Part shown: positions 1 to 11,900 of the stretch, piece after piece
Layout of the letters: every line of letters begins with the position of its first letter
Position numbering within the stretch: the stretch's first letter is position 1
Source of the DNA: Sclerurus mexicanus
Lineage: Eukaryota > Chordata > Aves > Passeriformes > Furnariidae
Length of the DNA: 64,000 nt
Direction: 5' to 3'
Assembly: GCA_013396755.1 (NCBI GenBank)
Contig: VWZF01000462.1
Span: forward strand, 62,001 to 126,000
The notes under the pieces: model-generated
Database searches by the model: none
What the model was told of the DNA's origin: nothing
Seen by the model: only the letters and a program-made list of their open reading frames with translations
Program-made: the position numbers and the translations under genes

Positions 1-600
1 CAGAGAAAAATTGGTTTCAACCCACAAAAACCAGATGTGTAACCCAGCACCCTGGCGTACGAACAGAACGGTGTTTGTTAGCCCCTGTGCTGAGCACCAC
101 ATGGTCCCCCTGAGTGTAAAGTAAAAGGAAAGAAAAACCTTTTGGTGAGGCTGATGGTCACAGTCTGCTTGAGAGTGGCAGTTGCAGTCCTGGTGAGGTT
201 CTGGTCCTCCTCTGGATCCAACGAGTGGCACCAGAAGTCCCAAAACCTGAAGATTATATGTGCTTGGGTTCAGTTGGAAATGTCCAGTGCCTCCTCCCAG
301 GGCAAGGAGTTTCACAATGGGTGATTTAACTCTGTGAGTCATGGGATATTTTTGGAATCTTTGATGGTCTAGACCATTGCAGCTGCCTGTTGTGCCAGTC
401 CCTAATGGCCCAGTAGCAGACATGAGCCCTCAGGCTGGGTGTGAAGGTGCTGATGTCTCCCTGGAGGGGAGTTACCACAGCTGAGTCACTGGTGTGACAG
501 AAGACAGAAACATTCCTGTGTCTCACAGGGTTCTTTAACACCCAGCTTGTAGCCTGAGGTGTCAGGTGTGCCTTGAGCAGCTGCTGCAAATGATCCATTT
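1..600 (-). repeat. Unclassified interspersed repeat, possibly an ERVL-type LTR or ERV remnant
   Basis: This stretch is richer in G and C than the surrounding intron and runs into the window edge. Read on the minus strand it has the feel of an avian ERVL LTR or adjacent retroviral sequence, including a 90-codon open stretch (326-598) that I cannot assign to a family. No TG..CA ends or target-site duplication can be placed because the left end is cut. It could equally be the continuation of the CR1 relic beside it. It lies inside a WDR41 intron. Confidence 0.3.
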
Positions 601-699
601 TAACAGTTCATCAGAAATGACAGAGGGTGTAGAATACACAGTTTTGGTTACACTCACATAGAGATAAGCTGGTCCTGGCTGCTGTAACTAGGAAAAAGG

Positions 700-1480
700 T
701 TGCTTCATTGCAGAAGGCAGTCATATTGGTCAAACATGACTTTAGTGAATACATGCTGCCTACTTCTGATTACCTTCTTGTTCTCCATGTGGATAGAGAT
801 GGCCTCCAGAATAAGGTGCTCAGTCACCTTTTCGGGAATTGATGGGAGGCTGACTGGCCAGTTCTCTGGGCTGTCCTTCTTGCACCTTTGAAGACTGTGG
901 TGACATTTGCTTTCTTCAGTCCTAAGGCACCTCTCCCGATTGTGACCTTTCTAAGATGATGGTGATCAGCCTTGCTCTGGTGTCCATCAACTCTTTCAGC
1001 ACTGGTGGATGCATTCTGTCAGGGCTCATGGACTTGTGAATGTCAGGTTTGCCTGGGTGGTTCTTCTTGGCCAAGGAAGAATCTTCATTCCAACATTCCT
1101 CTGCCCTGGTCTTCTAAGACAGAGATTCCTGAGGGCTGGTCTTGTCAGTGAAGACTGAAGCAAAGCTCAGTAACTGCCTTCTTTGCATCTTCTGTTACCT
1201 GTGTTCCCTCTCCATTTAGTAGTGAGTCGACATTATTCCTGGTTTTCCTTTTGTTATTGATGTATTTGAAGAAGCCCTTCTTTGTTCTCTTTTGACATCC
1301 TTGGCCAGATTTAATTCCAGATGGCCTTCCTTGTCTCATTTCTACTTATTCTGAGAGCCTCTCTCATTCCAAGTGGCTTGACCCCAATTCTGCCTTCTGT
1401 GTATTTCCTGCTTATGCTAGAGCAATGAGAGGAGTTCCTTTGTAGTACTTGGTACTCTTTGACCAGGTGGCAACTTCCCT
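700..1480 (-). mobile_element. CR1 LINE relic, ORF2 (pol) segment
   Basis: On the minus strand, 1145-1339 reads the characteristic CR1 ORF2 stretch between the endonuclease and reverse transcriptase domains (KKGFFKYINNKRKTRNNV, then a VTEDA-type motif). Downstream, across frameshifts, it continues into remains of the SPDRMHPPVLKEL block near 1000-1050. The copy is broken by stops and frame changes and has no recognisable 3' tail here, so it is a dead internal fragment. It sits antisense to WDR41 in an intron. Confidence 0.75.
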
Positions 1481-2558
1481 GCACACTGGCAGTTGTGGCC
1501 TTGGACAGCTGCTCTGGACAATATAATTAGTATTAGGGACTGGGAAGAGCAATACACTGTTGCTACCTCTTGTAGGAATTTTTTTTATTCAAGCTGTGAA
1601 TAATTTTCTTGATGTATCTTGTCTACCTGGCTGTTTATCTCTTGTTGATAACTTTTGCAAATATATTTTCACTGTCTGGGTTGACTTAGGAACAGTTTTC
1701 CAGGAATGTTCTCTCTTCAGTAATGCTGGTGACAGGTTATCTATACAGTGACAAGTTATATTTGGTTTCACATGGGAAATTTATAACTTCTATGAATCCA
1801 GGTGTTTGAAAGAAACCATAGTGAGATATTGCTGTTGATTTGCTCTATTTTTATTCTAGGGATCCCATGAGAAGTTTTTCATTTCACCAGTTACTTCCCT
1901 TGCACCAGGGCCATGATTTAGCACACTTCTATTTTTGTGTGCTGATAGGGCTGAGGGAAGGATTGGAAATAAAGTCTGAACTGCATAGTGAACAGAACCC
2001 AACTTTCCTACTTCTGTCAGTACTGTTGCACAGTTGCCCTGGTGGCTGTGTCTGTATTTTTGTGGTATCTAAATGGAACATGTGGAGTACTATCTCCACA
2101 CTCCAGTTTGGCTGATAGTTTTAAATCTGAAGGAAGAAGGCAGTGTGACAACACTTTAATGCTGTAGTGCAGGACACATGGGAGAGACTGGCACCTCATT
2201 TTGTTCCTCTTTGCACAAGTCACAGTTTAGGAGGACAGAGCAAAAGTGAACATCACTGTCCCACACCAACCTTTGCTGTTCAGTTCATTAAGAAAGTCTT
2301 CGTATTTGTTCTTAAATCTGTATTTTGTCTCATCCAGGTGTGCAATTCAGTATGTTTTCTAAATTATATCTAATAAGGACAAGTAGCTGTTTCCTTTCTC
2401 CCTCAAGATGAATAATCCTGACATAAAAATGCTGCACAGTACAATGTTTCTGTCATTTTGCCATGCAGACTGTCCTAGATTTTATGTGGCTCTTCAGCTA
2501 GAGGAAATAAATTGTATTTGTGATTTTTGCCAAAACAGGAGACTTTTTTCCCCTGCAG
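1481..2558 (+). other. WDR41: WDR41 intron, 3' part
   Basis: Intronic sequence ahead of the first visible WDR41 exon. It ends in a good acceptor (a T-run and CCCCTGCAG at 2550-2558). I looked for the preceding WD-repeat exon (motif around SCSEDGSVRIWE in mammals) and did not find it, so it must lie left of the window or be unrecognised. No other gene or repeat family was recognised. Confidence 0.6.
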
Positions 2559-2692
2559 GGTTTTTCAACATGTGGGGATTTGGAAGGGCAAACAAGCAGG
2601 CAAACCAAGCTGCTAAGAAGATGCAGGAGAATGCACCTATGTATTTCTTGGAGCTGGTTGGTGATTTGATTGGTCATTCATCAGCTGTGCAG
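2559..2692 (+). CDS. WDR41: WDR41 penultimate coding exon
   Basis: 134 nt: two bases completing a Gly codon, then 44 codons, ending at ...SSAVQ. The acceptor is CCCCTGCAG and the donor is CAG|GTAGGT. It encodes the low-complexity Lys/Gln/Asn-rich insert (KQANQAAKKMQEN) between the last two strands of the propeller, which is also variable in mammals. Confidence 0.92.
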
Positions 2693-4625
2693 GTAGGTCA
2701 GCTTTATTAAGAACAAGTGAATGTTAGTAAATAATGTATATTTGACACTGTTTCTTAAACAGCTGTAAAGCTGTAACTTTTGACTGCCTGGGTCTGCCTG
2801 TCGTCTAGGAGCATGTTGATTATGTGGTATATTTAGTGCAGTATGAAAAAAATAATATATACGGCCTTAATATTCTAATGAGAACGTGCTCACTGATGCC
2901 TGAGGATTGTATGTGCACATATATGCTACAGATAGTAGTAGTGTATTTGGTTTCTTCTATAGACTGCAGACAATACAGCTGGGAACCACATGCATGACCC
3001 AGTTTTCATCTTAAGTTCACAGTCTAAACAAGGACTCATACAAAACAAAACACATTCAGTAATTTGTTAGCTGTCTGTGCTGTGAGCTTTAAGGAGGTAG
3101 TTTAATTTTACATCAGGTATCATTCCATGCTTCTGTCTGCCTAATATGGTTTTCATTTTAAATGGCATTTTCTGTCCACACCTTTCTGTGTTTGACAATC
3201 TGTTGAAGTAACAAATCTCTTTCTTACAGTGGAACTTCTATATACATTCTTGGCAGGACCAGGGGAAGGGGCAGATAGAGAGGAGTGGTGTGGTTCTGCA
3301 GTAGCTTTGATCACAAGTATTCTTGAGACAGACTGGATTTCAGAGCTGCTGCAAAAACGTGAAAGTTTTTCTTTAATAGCTAAGGTCAACCTTTCTGGCA
3401 TCTTTCTTTTGAGAAACTGTTGAAAGGGGTCTTACTATCAACTTGGAAAGTTGCTATCTACGAAAGAGGACATAGTGTGTAATTCAGCAAGAGACACAGC
3501 ATAGAAGGTGAGAAGCATATGTTGGGTCTTGGCTGGGATGCTGCAGAGTGAAGGAGTAATGGAGATGATGGTGAATATGATTTCCTGCAACATTCTGTGT
3601 ATGAAAAATTACAGGGCTTTTTTTAAACTTTAGAAAGATTGGAGCTGTTGAAGAAAATACTGAGCAGTGAAGAAATGTGATGAGGGTTTGGCAGTTTATT
3701 TCTACTGAAACCCTGTAACTAGTAAGTGGCCATTCCCAGAGCAGGTAGGCCTTGGCCTGAAGGCTCTCTCTGGGCAGATCCCCTCAAGAAAATGAAGATT
3801 CACGACACTGAGAGCATGCCATAGTGGTGTCACTGACTCTATTAGCTATTGTGTTGAACTGCAATTAGTGGTTCATTTTAAGCAGCCTTGTGAAAGTCTT
3901 GGCAGTCAGGGATGACCTCATGACTTGTCTCCATTGGTGTTGCAAAATCCCTCCACTGCTGCTGTACTTTTCTTCTCTGTTGCGTTTTCTGCTTGACTTC
4001 CTCTTTGTGACCAGGTATGTCCTGATGTCTGTCATAGTTGTTTGATCTTCGATCCTTCCAGGCCTGGTGCTAGTAGCCTATTGTGTTGTAGGGAAGGGGA
4101 CAGTATACCCAATGAACAGAACAGTGGCTTCTGTTCATAAGAAACCAGATCAGATTTCAGGCAAGATATTCACTCTTCTGTTGCTGACTTAGAACAAATT
4201 TCTTCAAGATTCTGTCTTTTAGCTTCCCTATCTATGAGGCTTTACTGCTATTTTAAAATGGAGATCTTTCAGTACAAAGTGCTGTTTAAAGAGTTGTTTT
4301 GCGTGGTGATTTTATGATGTCTCAAACATACACAGTGTTAATTCTGCATAACTGTCTATAAGCAGAGCCATTTCAGATATGTGTATTTGTTTAGTCCAGC
4401 TGTATACTAAATAGTTAAGCAAGCTTACCATCTCATGCAAGCATCACGGTAATAATAATTGTTTCATTGCAGATGTTCCTGTACTTTGGTGAACTGGGAT
4501 TGGCTACATGCTCTGCTGATCACCTCATTATTTTGTGGAAGGATGGTGAACGAGAATCTAGCCTCCGCAGTTTAACACTGTTTCAAAAATTGGCACAAAA
4601 TGGTGATTTGGAGCTCAAACTTTAA
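2559..4625 (+). CDS. WDR41: WDR41, 3' end of gene (two last coding exons, joined 2559-2692 and 4473-4625)
   Basis: WDR41 is a WD40-repeat protein that joins C9orf72 and SMCR8 in a complex acting at lysosomes in autophagy and nutrient signalling. It is known to recruit that complex to the lysosome membrane. The visible part is the last ~95 residues, covering the final blade of the propeller and the C-terminal tail. Landmarks are GFFNMWGFGR, then ELVGDLIGHSSAVQ, then MFLYFGELGLATCSADHLII and the terminal FQKLAQNGDLELKL. These line up closely with the human C-terminus as I recall it. Phases agree: the first exon starts with two bases of a split Gly codon and ends in phase 0. The gene converges on PDE8B, as in mammals. 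The 5' exons are outside the window. Confidence 0.93.
2693..4472 (+). other. WDR41: WDR41 last intron
   Basis: 1780-bp intron with a GTAGGT donor and a TTTCATTGCAG acceptor. An open stretch at 3229-3423 directly follows an acceptor-like TTTCTTACAG but resembles nothing I know and has no matching donor at its end. No repeat family was recognised. Confidence 0.8.
4473..4625 (+). CDS. WDR41: WDR41 terminal coding exon with stop
   Basis: 51 codons including TAA. It starts exactly on an in-frame ATG, which is an internal Met after splicing and not a start. It holds the last WD blade, with the CSADHLIILWKDGE core typical of a WD strand ending in LW. Confidence 0.93.
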   Translation: MFLYFGELGLATCSADHLIILWKDGERESSLRSLTLFQKLAQNGDLELKL

Positions 4626-4853
4626 ATTGCTTGAATACAGGCTACATATATAAACTGGATGTCTGTTAAATGTGAGTGTAAAGGAATGTGTGAGCTAGTG
4701 GGAACCTGACTACCAATAACACACTTGATGTCATGTATTATATTTGAAATTTTATTTGTTGCTATTACTCTTCTCAAAGGAGAATTTTGCATGTTAGCTT
4801 GCTCTGTCAGCAGAAATGGTGTTCTCTTGAAAGACTGAAGATAATGGTGACTC

Positions 4854-4859
4854 ATTAAA
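4854..4859 (+). terminator. WDR41: Candidate WDR41 polyadenylation signal (ATTAAA)
   Basis: ATTAAA lies about 230 nt after the WDR41 stop and is followed within 30 nt by a TG-rich stretch. It is the first reasonable signal after the stop. Weak evidence: AT-rich sequence yields such hexamers by chance, and AATAAA also occurs in an A-rich run near 5050. Confidence 0.3.
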
Positions 4860-7854
4860 TAGTTTCTAATGTGCCCAGTGCTTAAAATTATGAGGGGTGG
4901 ATGTCAAGATTTGTGAAAATCCTCACATGAATCAAAACTAAAGAAGCTGGCGGCATTCACAGTGCTACGTGCAGAAAGGAGGCTTGGCAAAAAATCAGCA
5001 TCATAAACCCCAAAACACAGTGACAGAAAGACAAAAGCAAAAAAAGAAAAAATAAAAGGAAAGTTAAAGCCAGAACTGATACAAAGACAGTGTGAGTGAG
5101 AATGAGATAATGAGTGGTAAGTTACCATTTGAACAGAGAAGAGCTAGGGAAGGGGAGAGTTTGGGAACTTAGTGATTGTAAAACCATGCAGAAGAGGGTG
5201 CTGCTGTCCTCAGGTCTACTCAGAAGATCCAGTACTTTAATGGTTTAGGAGTAAGTCAAGTGCAGCTTTGGAGTGCCATCTCCTTCCTTCGAATCCATGA
5301 GAACTGGTTTCAGTATAGGAGACTATACAGCTGTAATTCCAGATTTAAGATACAGTGGTTGCAGTAAGTGCAATTAAAACAATGGGCTAAACAGATCATG
5401 GCAAGAGCAGAAGCAAAAGGAGGAAGCTTCTAGCTTCCTGGAAGAAACCAAGGAGCCTTTTAGACTTGCCTCTTACAGCAGCTGTGGGCACTTGCCTTCC
5501 TCCTACTGCCCAGAAGCCAGCCTTTGCCTCTTGAGTCTGACCTTAACCTTCTCTGCAAGGCAGGGAAGAGGAACAGGAAGATTTTGAGCTGTACTTTTTC
5601 CCTACCTTAGTCAGTTTGTATAGGTAATCTTATTTTGAGTACAGAGTTCAAAATAATGTATTTCAAAAATACAAAATGGAGAAATAGTTAAACTACCCTC
5701 TCCTTTCAACTCAGGAGGGTTAAATCAGTGTTAAAACTTGCGCTGCATGTTCTTTGCTCAGATTGGCTCTTCTGTTGACCAGTCTAGAAAAGGCTTTTGG
5801 ATTCCACCTAAGGATAACATGCTTCTGGGTTTATGATATTAAACTGGAGAGAGAAAGGCATGTTAAGTCTTCATCATTTCAGCTTATCTTCATCAGCAAG
5901 TGTTGCATTTTTGGCTTCCTCAGAACAAGCTGGGGCAGTAAAGTTTCTCCTTGGATCCTTTTAGCATTTTTAGCTTGTTGAGAACTGTTGTATATAAAGT
6001 GTGTGTTTACACATTGTTGCTAAACCTTTACAGTGAAAGCTTATAAAACGCAGGTTTTTTTGGAGAGAATAATGCTATCATCAGTTATAATGAGAGAGAA
6101 GAAAGCTGATATTTTTATTATCTCTTCTTATACCATGAGAACAGCTATTTCCTTTTTATGTGACTGCTTTTAAGTGAATACCTGGTATAGAAACAGACCT
6201 ATTTAGTGAACAGTTCTAGTCACAAAACTCACTGTGCATTTTACTGGGATATAATTCATCCTTAAATAGTCCTGCATGCATGTATAAATATTTATATCTA
6301 TCAAAAGTGCCATTGTTCTCAGATACACTCCATTTGCAATAGATCTCCCAAGGGTCTCTTCCTTTAAAGATGGTTGAGTTGAAAGTATTAAATTGAGTTC
6401 TTTGTTTTACAAATGAACTTCAAGCGTAACAGTGAACATAGTAAGAGTGTACTATCCCACTCCTCTGTTAAATGAGAGTTTGCCACTTACTGTTGGGAGG
6501 CGCAGTGAGCAGAGTTATGGTGACCAGATGAGAATTTTTACTTCTAATGTAGGTCCTTTTAAATTCTTTTTCACCTTGCAGTAACACAGAATTCTGTATG
6601 TTCACATCATAAAAGCAAATATCTTTATCAGACCCACCCTTAATACTTTACGGCTCAGGGGTGGATGTTTTACACATCTGTGCACTGACAATAGCATGAA
6701 ACAAGCAGCTGTTAGTCACTGGACTAGTCTAGGAGATCTGATACAATCGGCACATGACAATTGATCTGTGCTGATTTACTTTGCTCCTAAAGAGAACCTA
6801 TTTCCACACAGACTGCTCCTTTTTTTGCTTAGTCTTGCCGTGGGAAGAGACAAATACATTGATTACACATCAACACCTGGGCCTCAGTTTTTGTTCGCAA
6901 GTTGAACTTTATTTTTTAGAGTCCTTCCACTGTTCACATTTTTTTCCGTGTGACAAAAATGATGAAATGTACATGGATGTGGTCTTACAGTGTTTCTGTA
7001 TTTAACAAATTAAATTAAGATAAAGCTTTGAATCTTGGGAAATTCGTTTGTCTAATGCAAGCTGCAGTGAGCGTTCAGTTACCAGAATAGTTAAGGTACA
7101 ACCACTGAGAGCACTAATGCTAAATAAAGGAATAGTAAAAACCAATAGTTTACAGTATTAGAAAATAGAGGTTCAACTTATCTGAATAAAAATCCATTGG
7201 AGAATGTTGCCATAGATAATAGGAAAGAATGAATAAACATGCTTCACCAGAAACACAATTCTCGAAACATACACAACGCAGCATTTTAATACATAGCAAC
7301 CTGCCTTAGCTATGACAAAAGGATCTATTACAATTCTAACAAAAATATAGCTTATATACATTTCTCTGCAGATACATTTTATGAATGTTTCCTTTTGTTT
7401 CAGACTTGGTACAAAATATACGAAAAAGGTTGGCACGTTATGTAAGCTACCTGCAGTAAACAGCATTGTCACTATTCCTCCACAGCAATCTAAATGCTGT
7501 TTGCCTTTTTGGTTTTTTTTTTTCCTTTACCCAGTTTGATTCTTGATACAACTTAGGGGAGGTGGACTGCCTCTTCAGCTTCAGCCACAGCTTTGACAGT
7601 CTTGCTTGCAGCCTGAAGTGCACAGTGTTAAAAATCAGCAGTTCTGCTAGTATTTATTAACTGAATAATCTGAGAATAGTCTAAAATTTGAACTCATGTT
7701 CTGCATGTGATTAAAATGAGATGTACAAAAATATGCATTTGTGCTTTGAAAGCCTTAGCATAAATTTCGTATTTTAAAACTAATAAACTATGTTTGATTT
7801 CTAACTTATTTACACATTTTGAAGTACTTTTTACATCACAAAACAAACCAGCAT

Positions 7855-7860
7855 TTTATT
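7855..7860 (-). terminator. PDE8B: Candidate PDE8B polyadenylation signal (AATAAA on - strand)
   Basis: On the minus strand AATAAA is followed directly by a GU-rich stretch (TGGTTTGTTTTGTGATGT), which resembles a downstream element. That would give a 3' UTR of about 0.95 kb. Other AATAAA hexamers on this strand at 8307-8312 and 7653-7658 are rival sites, so alternative 3' ends are possible. Confidence 0.35.
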
Positions 7861-8813
7861 AAGAGGATAAAGCAGTACAAATTGTAATGCTGTTATAAAT
7901 TATAACCTGGAAATTTTTTTTAAAAAGTGACAGATTCATCCTAGAAGTAAGTAGCACAATATATGAACATATCATAAAATTTAGATCAGTTTAATAAAAG
8001 TGATGACCATGTGTACAAAGTTCACTTTATAAAAAAAGGATGGTGATCAAATGCCACAATAGTTTTTGTGTAAAATGTGATGAAGTCTTGCATGATAATA
8101 TCTGTAAGATGGCAGAGAACTACGTGGATGGCACCAGCTATACAGAACATGCTTATTTTCCTTCATTATGTGATCAGTTTGAGGGGACATTGACTCCTAC
8201 CAAGATTTTATATGTAAAAGAAAGAACACGTGGTGCTTTGAAAGAGAAACTCTGTAATAAGAAGGTTGTTTTAAAGTGCCAGGTTTGTTTTTTTTAATAC
8301 ATCCAGTTTATTGAGGTTTACTGTTCTACTGTGCATATTCTTTTTAGAAGTTGGTCCAGAGAGCTGGGGAACATTGATAGAATTGGAAAAATTTATGCTA
8401 GATAAGAGGGAAGTTTTTATGCGTATTTGGCAGGCTGTTCTTACTCTCCTAGTGACTACATTGCCCCTCTGAGAAACAGTTGTGTGAAGTGTTAGTGAAT
8501 GCAATTGTATCAATCCACAAGATTCAACAAATGCATATTCAGTATTAGAAATTAGTTTCAAAAGTACTTTTTCTGCCACAAAATATTATTTCCAAAGAGC
8601 ACTTAGCCATCTGATGATTATATAGCCTCTTTGAAAAACATTTTTCTGTAGAATTCAGAGAAACTTAAAAATGATGAGTAAAATATTTTGTTCAGGTCAT
8701 GTAGTGTTAATTTCACTGGAAGGCAATATCATCCCCTTTGTAATGAAGAGTCTGTAAGTGATTCACAGTGAAACTGATAAGAGCAAAAGGTCCTTTTCTT
8801 TTTTGACTTAGTG

Positions 8814-8929
8814 TCAGTTGTTGTTTTCTGATGGAAGCCTGAGACTCTTGCACTTTAAATCATCCAGTGTTTTCCAGTGTTTGTAGTTATTGGCCAAGTG
8901 TTGCATCAAAACAGGCAGATGTGCAAATG
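8814..8929 (-). CDS. PDE8B: PDE8B exon 22 (terminal coding exon)
   Basis: 116 nt including TGA. The acceptor is TTTTTTCAG and the first two bases complete an Ala codon. It encodes FAHLPVLMQHLANNYKHW and the C-terminal KSLRLPSENNN. The last residues differ from the mammalian ...LPSDS, a normal amount of divergence at a protein end. Confidence 0.95.
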
Positions 8930-11900
8930 CTGAAAAAACAGGAGAAACAGTTGTACTGTGTATATAGAATGGGCAGAGGAACAGCCCAACCTCATCTGAA
9001 ATTGGCATTCTCCTACTCTTATTTGTTCCTCCAGCTCCTTAAACTAATACTAAAAGGTGAAAGATTTTTCTTCATGTGTTTTTTTCAAGAACCTCCCTTA
9101 AAGCATGATGACTTTATTAAATTATGCTAGCATGCAACTACAGTGGTCTTAGTTTCTATTGCTCAGAAGAAATACATTGCTAAAGGCAAAAAGATAGATA
9201 AAAGCTTATTTTTAAGCCATTACTCTTCCTCTACATAGACTGCCTGGTAAGTGCTCAGCTTTACGAAGCATGTGTTGTGTGCAGTGAAATGGGCTTCAGC
9301 AGTTAGCATTGCACAATATCCTATGCTGTACTGCTTATACAGAGGTACTGCCCCTCAAAAAAGTGAACTCAGGACCACTTGAGGTCTTAAGGAAGAGGAG
9401 GCTCAGGGGAGCCCTTATCGCTCTCTACAACTACGTGAAAGGAAGTTGTAGTGAGGTGGGGGTCAGGCTCTTCTCCCAGGCAACCAGCAGTAGGACAAGA
9501 GGGCACAGGCTTAAGCTGCGCCAGGAGGTTTAGGTTAGACATTAGAAAGAAGTTCTTTACAGAAAGAGTGATTTGTCATTGGAATAGGCTGCCCAGGGAG
9601 GTTGTTGGGTCACTGTCCCTGGAGGTATTTAAGAAGAGACTGGATGTGACACTTAGTACCATGGTCTAGTAGACAGGGCGCTGTTGAGTCAAAGGTTGGA
9701 CTCGATGATCTCAGAGATCTTTTCCAACCTAGTTGATTCTGTGATTCTATGATTAGTCATTTTAGTCTGCAGGAATCTTTGCTACAGAGCAAGGAATCAA
9801 AAAGCAGGAGTACTTACCATCCCATGCATCAAACATATCTGTTATAAAATAATCAATGAAGGAAATCTGAGACTTGGGGATGCTGCAGGTGTTTCTGTCA
9901 AATACTGGCATTACAACAGGCAGACCCTGTCTCTTCTCTTCATCAGTCTAAGAAGACAAAACTCCAGTTAGCCACTAAAGCTTTTTTGACTTTCATGCTG
10001 GAGTAGCAAAGGTCAAGGGATTAGATGAATTGCAGTAGGAGATTTGAGACAAACCTTAGAACCCCTGAGGTGATGTGCCTTAATTGCATGCACATTATTT
10101 TGTCTAGAACAGGGACTGAAATCAACACCTCTTCCCTTTCACAAGTACTCTTATTACTGTAGTTCTGTGATTGCACTTAGCCCCAGCAAGACAGAATGCT
10201 CTGGTGATTAGGGTAAACCAGCTAAAAAATGGAAAATAGGGTTGCAGAGCCCTTTGTGAGAGGATGGGTTTGGCCTGTCCATTTTTCCACATCTCTAGTG
10301 GCTGTTTTGAACCATTTGTCTTCTAAGGAAGAAGAGGCTGTTGCCAAGGCTACTTTCTCCACTGATATCAAGTTAGAAGATGGATAGAAATGAAAGTATG
10401 CCCTTTAATTCTGTGTCCACAACTGGAACAGGGCTGGTTCTTTTGCACTCAGTATGGTGGAGGATCAAATCACAACAGTTTCTTAGAACTGAATTACAAA
10501 AAAAAAATAAAAAATAAAAAAAATCCCATTTTAAGCAGTACAGGCAGCACCTAATGCTGAAATTAGGAGGAGAGCAGTCCCCAAAATTAGATGAGGTGAA
10601 TGAACAGCAGAATGGCTCTCAGCACCTCACATTTCTGCAAGTAGGCTAGTGCCTAAGCTGAGCAATTTAAAGCTAGCTCATGATACCTTGACTGCTAATG
10701 AGATAGCGCCTAAGTGATCCTTGATCTTAGGACATGACAGAATTTACTCACTGTGATTAAAATGAAATTCGGACATGTCCCAAGTACTAGCTACAATTTT
10801 CTTTCCATAAAAACTATCACATGTATGATCTGAACTTGTATGGTAGGCATGCCCACCTTTCTGTCTCTCATAACTGCTGATTTCTGCACCATTAGTGGCA
10901 AACAAAAGCTGAGATTTTATCAGTTGTTCAAATAAAGAACTAAAAGGGTATTTCACTTTCAGGAAGCTGGTGCATTTCTGTTAGAAAAAATGAATGTGAA
11001 AAAGGAAGATTTGCTTCCAGTTCTGTCTGGAGAGATTCCATGTCATAAGTATTTCCACTGGCCACATGCCTGCACTACTCATCTGCCTACAATGACAGTA
11101 GTTCAGTTCCTACTTTAGAAAAGAAAGGGCCATCCCAGTGGTTCAGCTGCAGGGTTGCATCAGCATGGATCTTCATGCTCCCTTCAGGAAAGGTATTGGG
11201 ACGAGAAGCTAGAATGGTGATGGTCTTGAATTTCAGCCAATTAAATTGACTAAGCCTAATCAAATAATTTTGTTTTAGCCAGATGAAGAAAGTTGAAAAT
11301 GTAAAACCTCCTTTCCACCATTCTATACAATGACCCAGTGAGCTTCATGGTAAGCAAACTAGCTCACTGCCTGGAGTAAATTCTTCTGCATGAAATTGTG
11401 GGGCCACTTCTGGCTGGGAAGAAAAACCCATACATCTGGACTCTGTGGTGACACCAGAGAGACCCTGTGTGGAACAGCAGACCAGCTGACATGCATTTTC
11501 TTACACAATATAATAGTAAAAAATAGACATACCTGTGCGAAGTACTCCTCTGAAATCCTCCCCGCCCATTCGATGCATAGCTCTAGGGGGCGACATGGAT
11601 TTGCTACATCTGCACATTTAATCATCATGCGCTTGATCAGTGTCTGGTTGTCTGGAAAATTCTTTATATTGGCTGTACATTCAGTGTCGCCGCCTTCGCT
11701 CTGTAAAGGAGAGTTGATTACAGGGACCAGGGGCTGCATCCCCTGCTGGCAGGAGTGAGGGCGTCATTATCAGCTCTACTGCACTTACGCAGTAAGCAGG
11801 CACCCAGTCTGCCGCCTTCTAATTGCATGCAGAGCACCAGGAATTTGGAGAAGAAAGTGAAGTCTCGGAACTGCAGCCTTGCTAAGTAGCTAATTGCAAC

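Larger units (their letters stand above)
4626..8813. other. Convergent 3' UTR and intergenic gap between WDR41 and PDE8B
   Basis: The stops of the two genes are 4.2 kb apart and the stretch must hold both 3' UTRs. The left part contains a purine-rich run (about 5000-5070). The right part (about 7200-8800) is AT-rich with several TTTATT hexamers, meaning AATAAA on the PDE8B strand. No coding exon or repeat family was recognised. The longest open frame here (8040-8297, +) overlaps the likely PDE8B 3' UTR and resembles nothing known to me. Confidence 0.7.

Noticed and set aside
3229..3423. Possible extra WDR41 exon after TTTCTTACAG
   Set aside because: No donor at the end of the open stretch, and the flanking WDR41 exons already join in phase to give the known protein.
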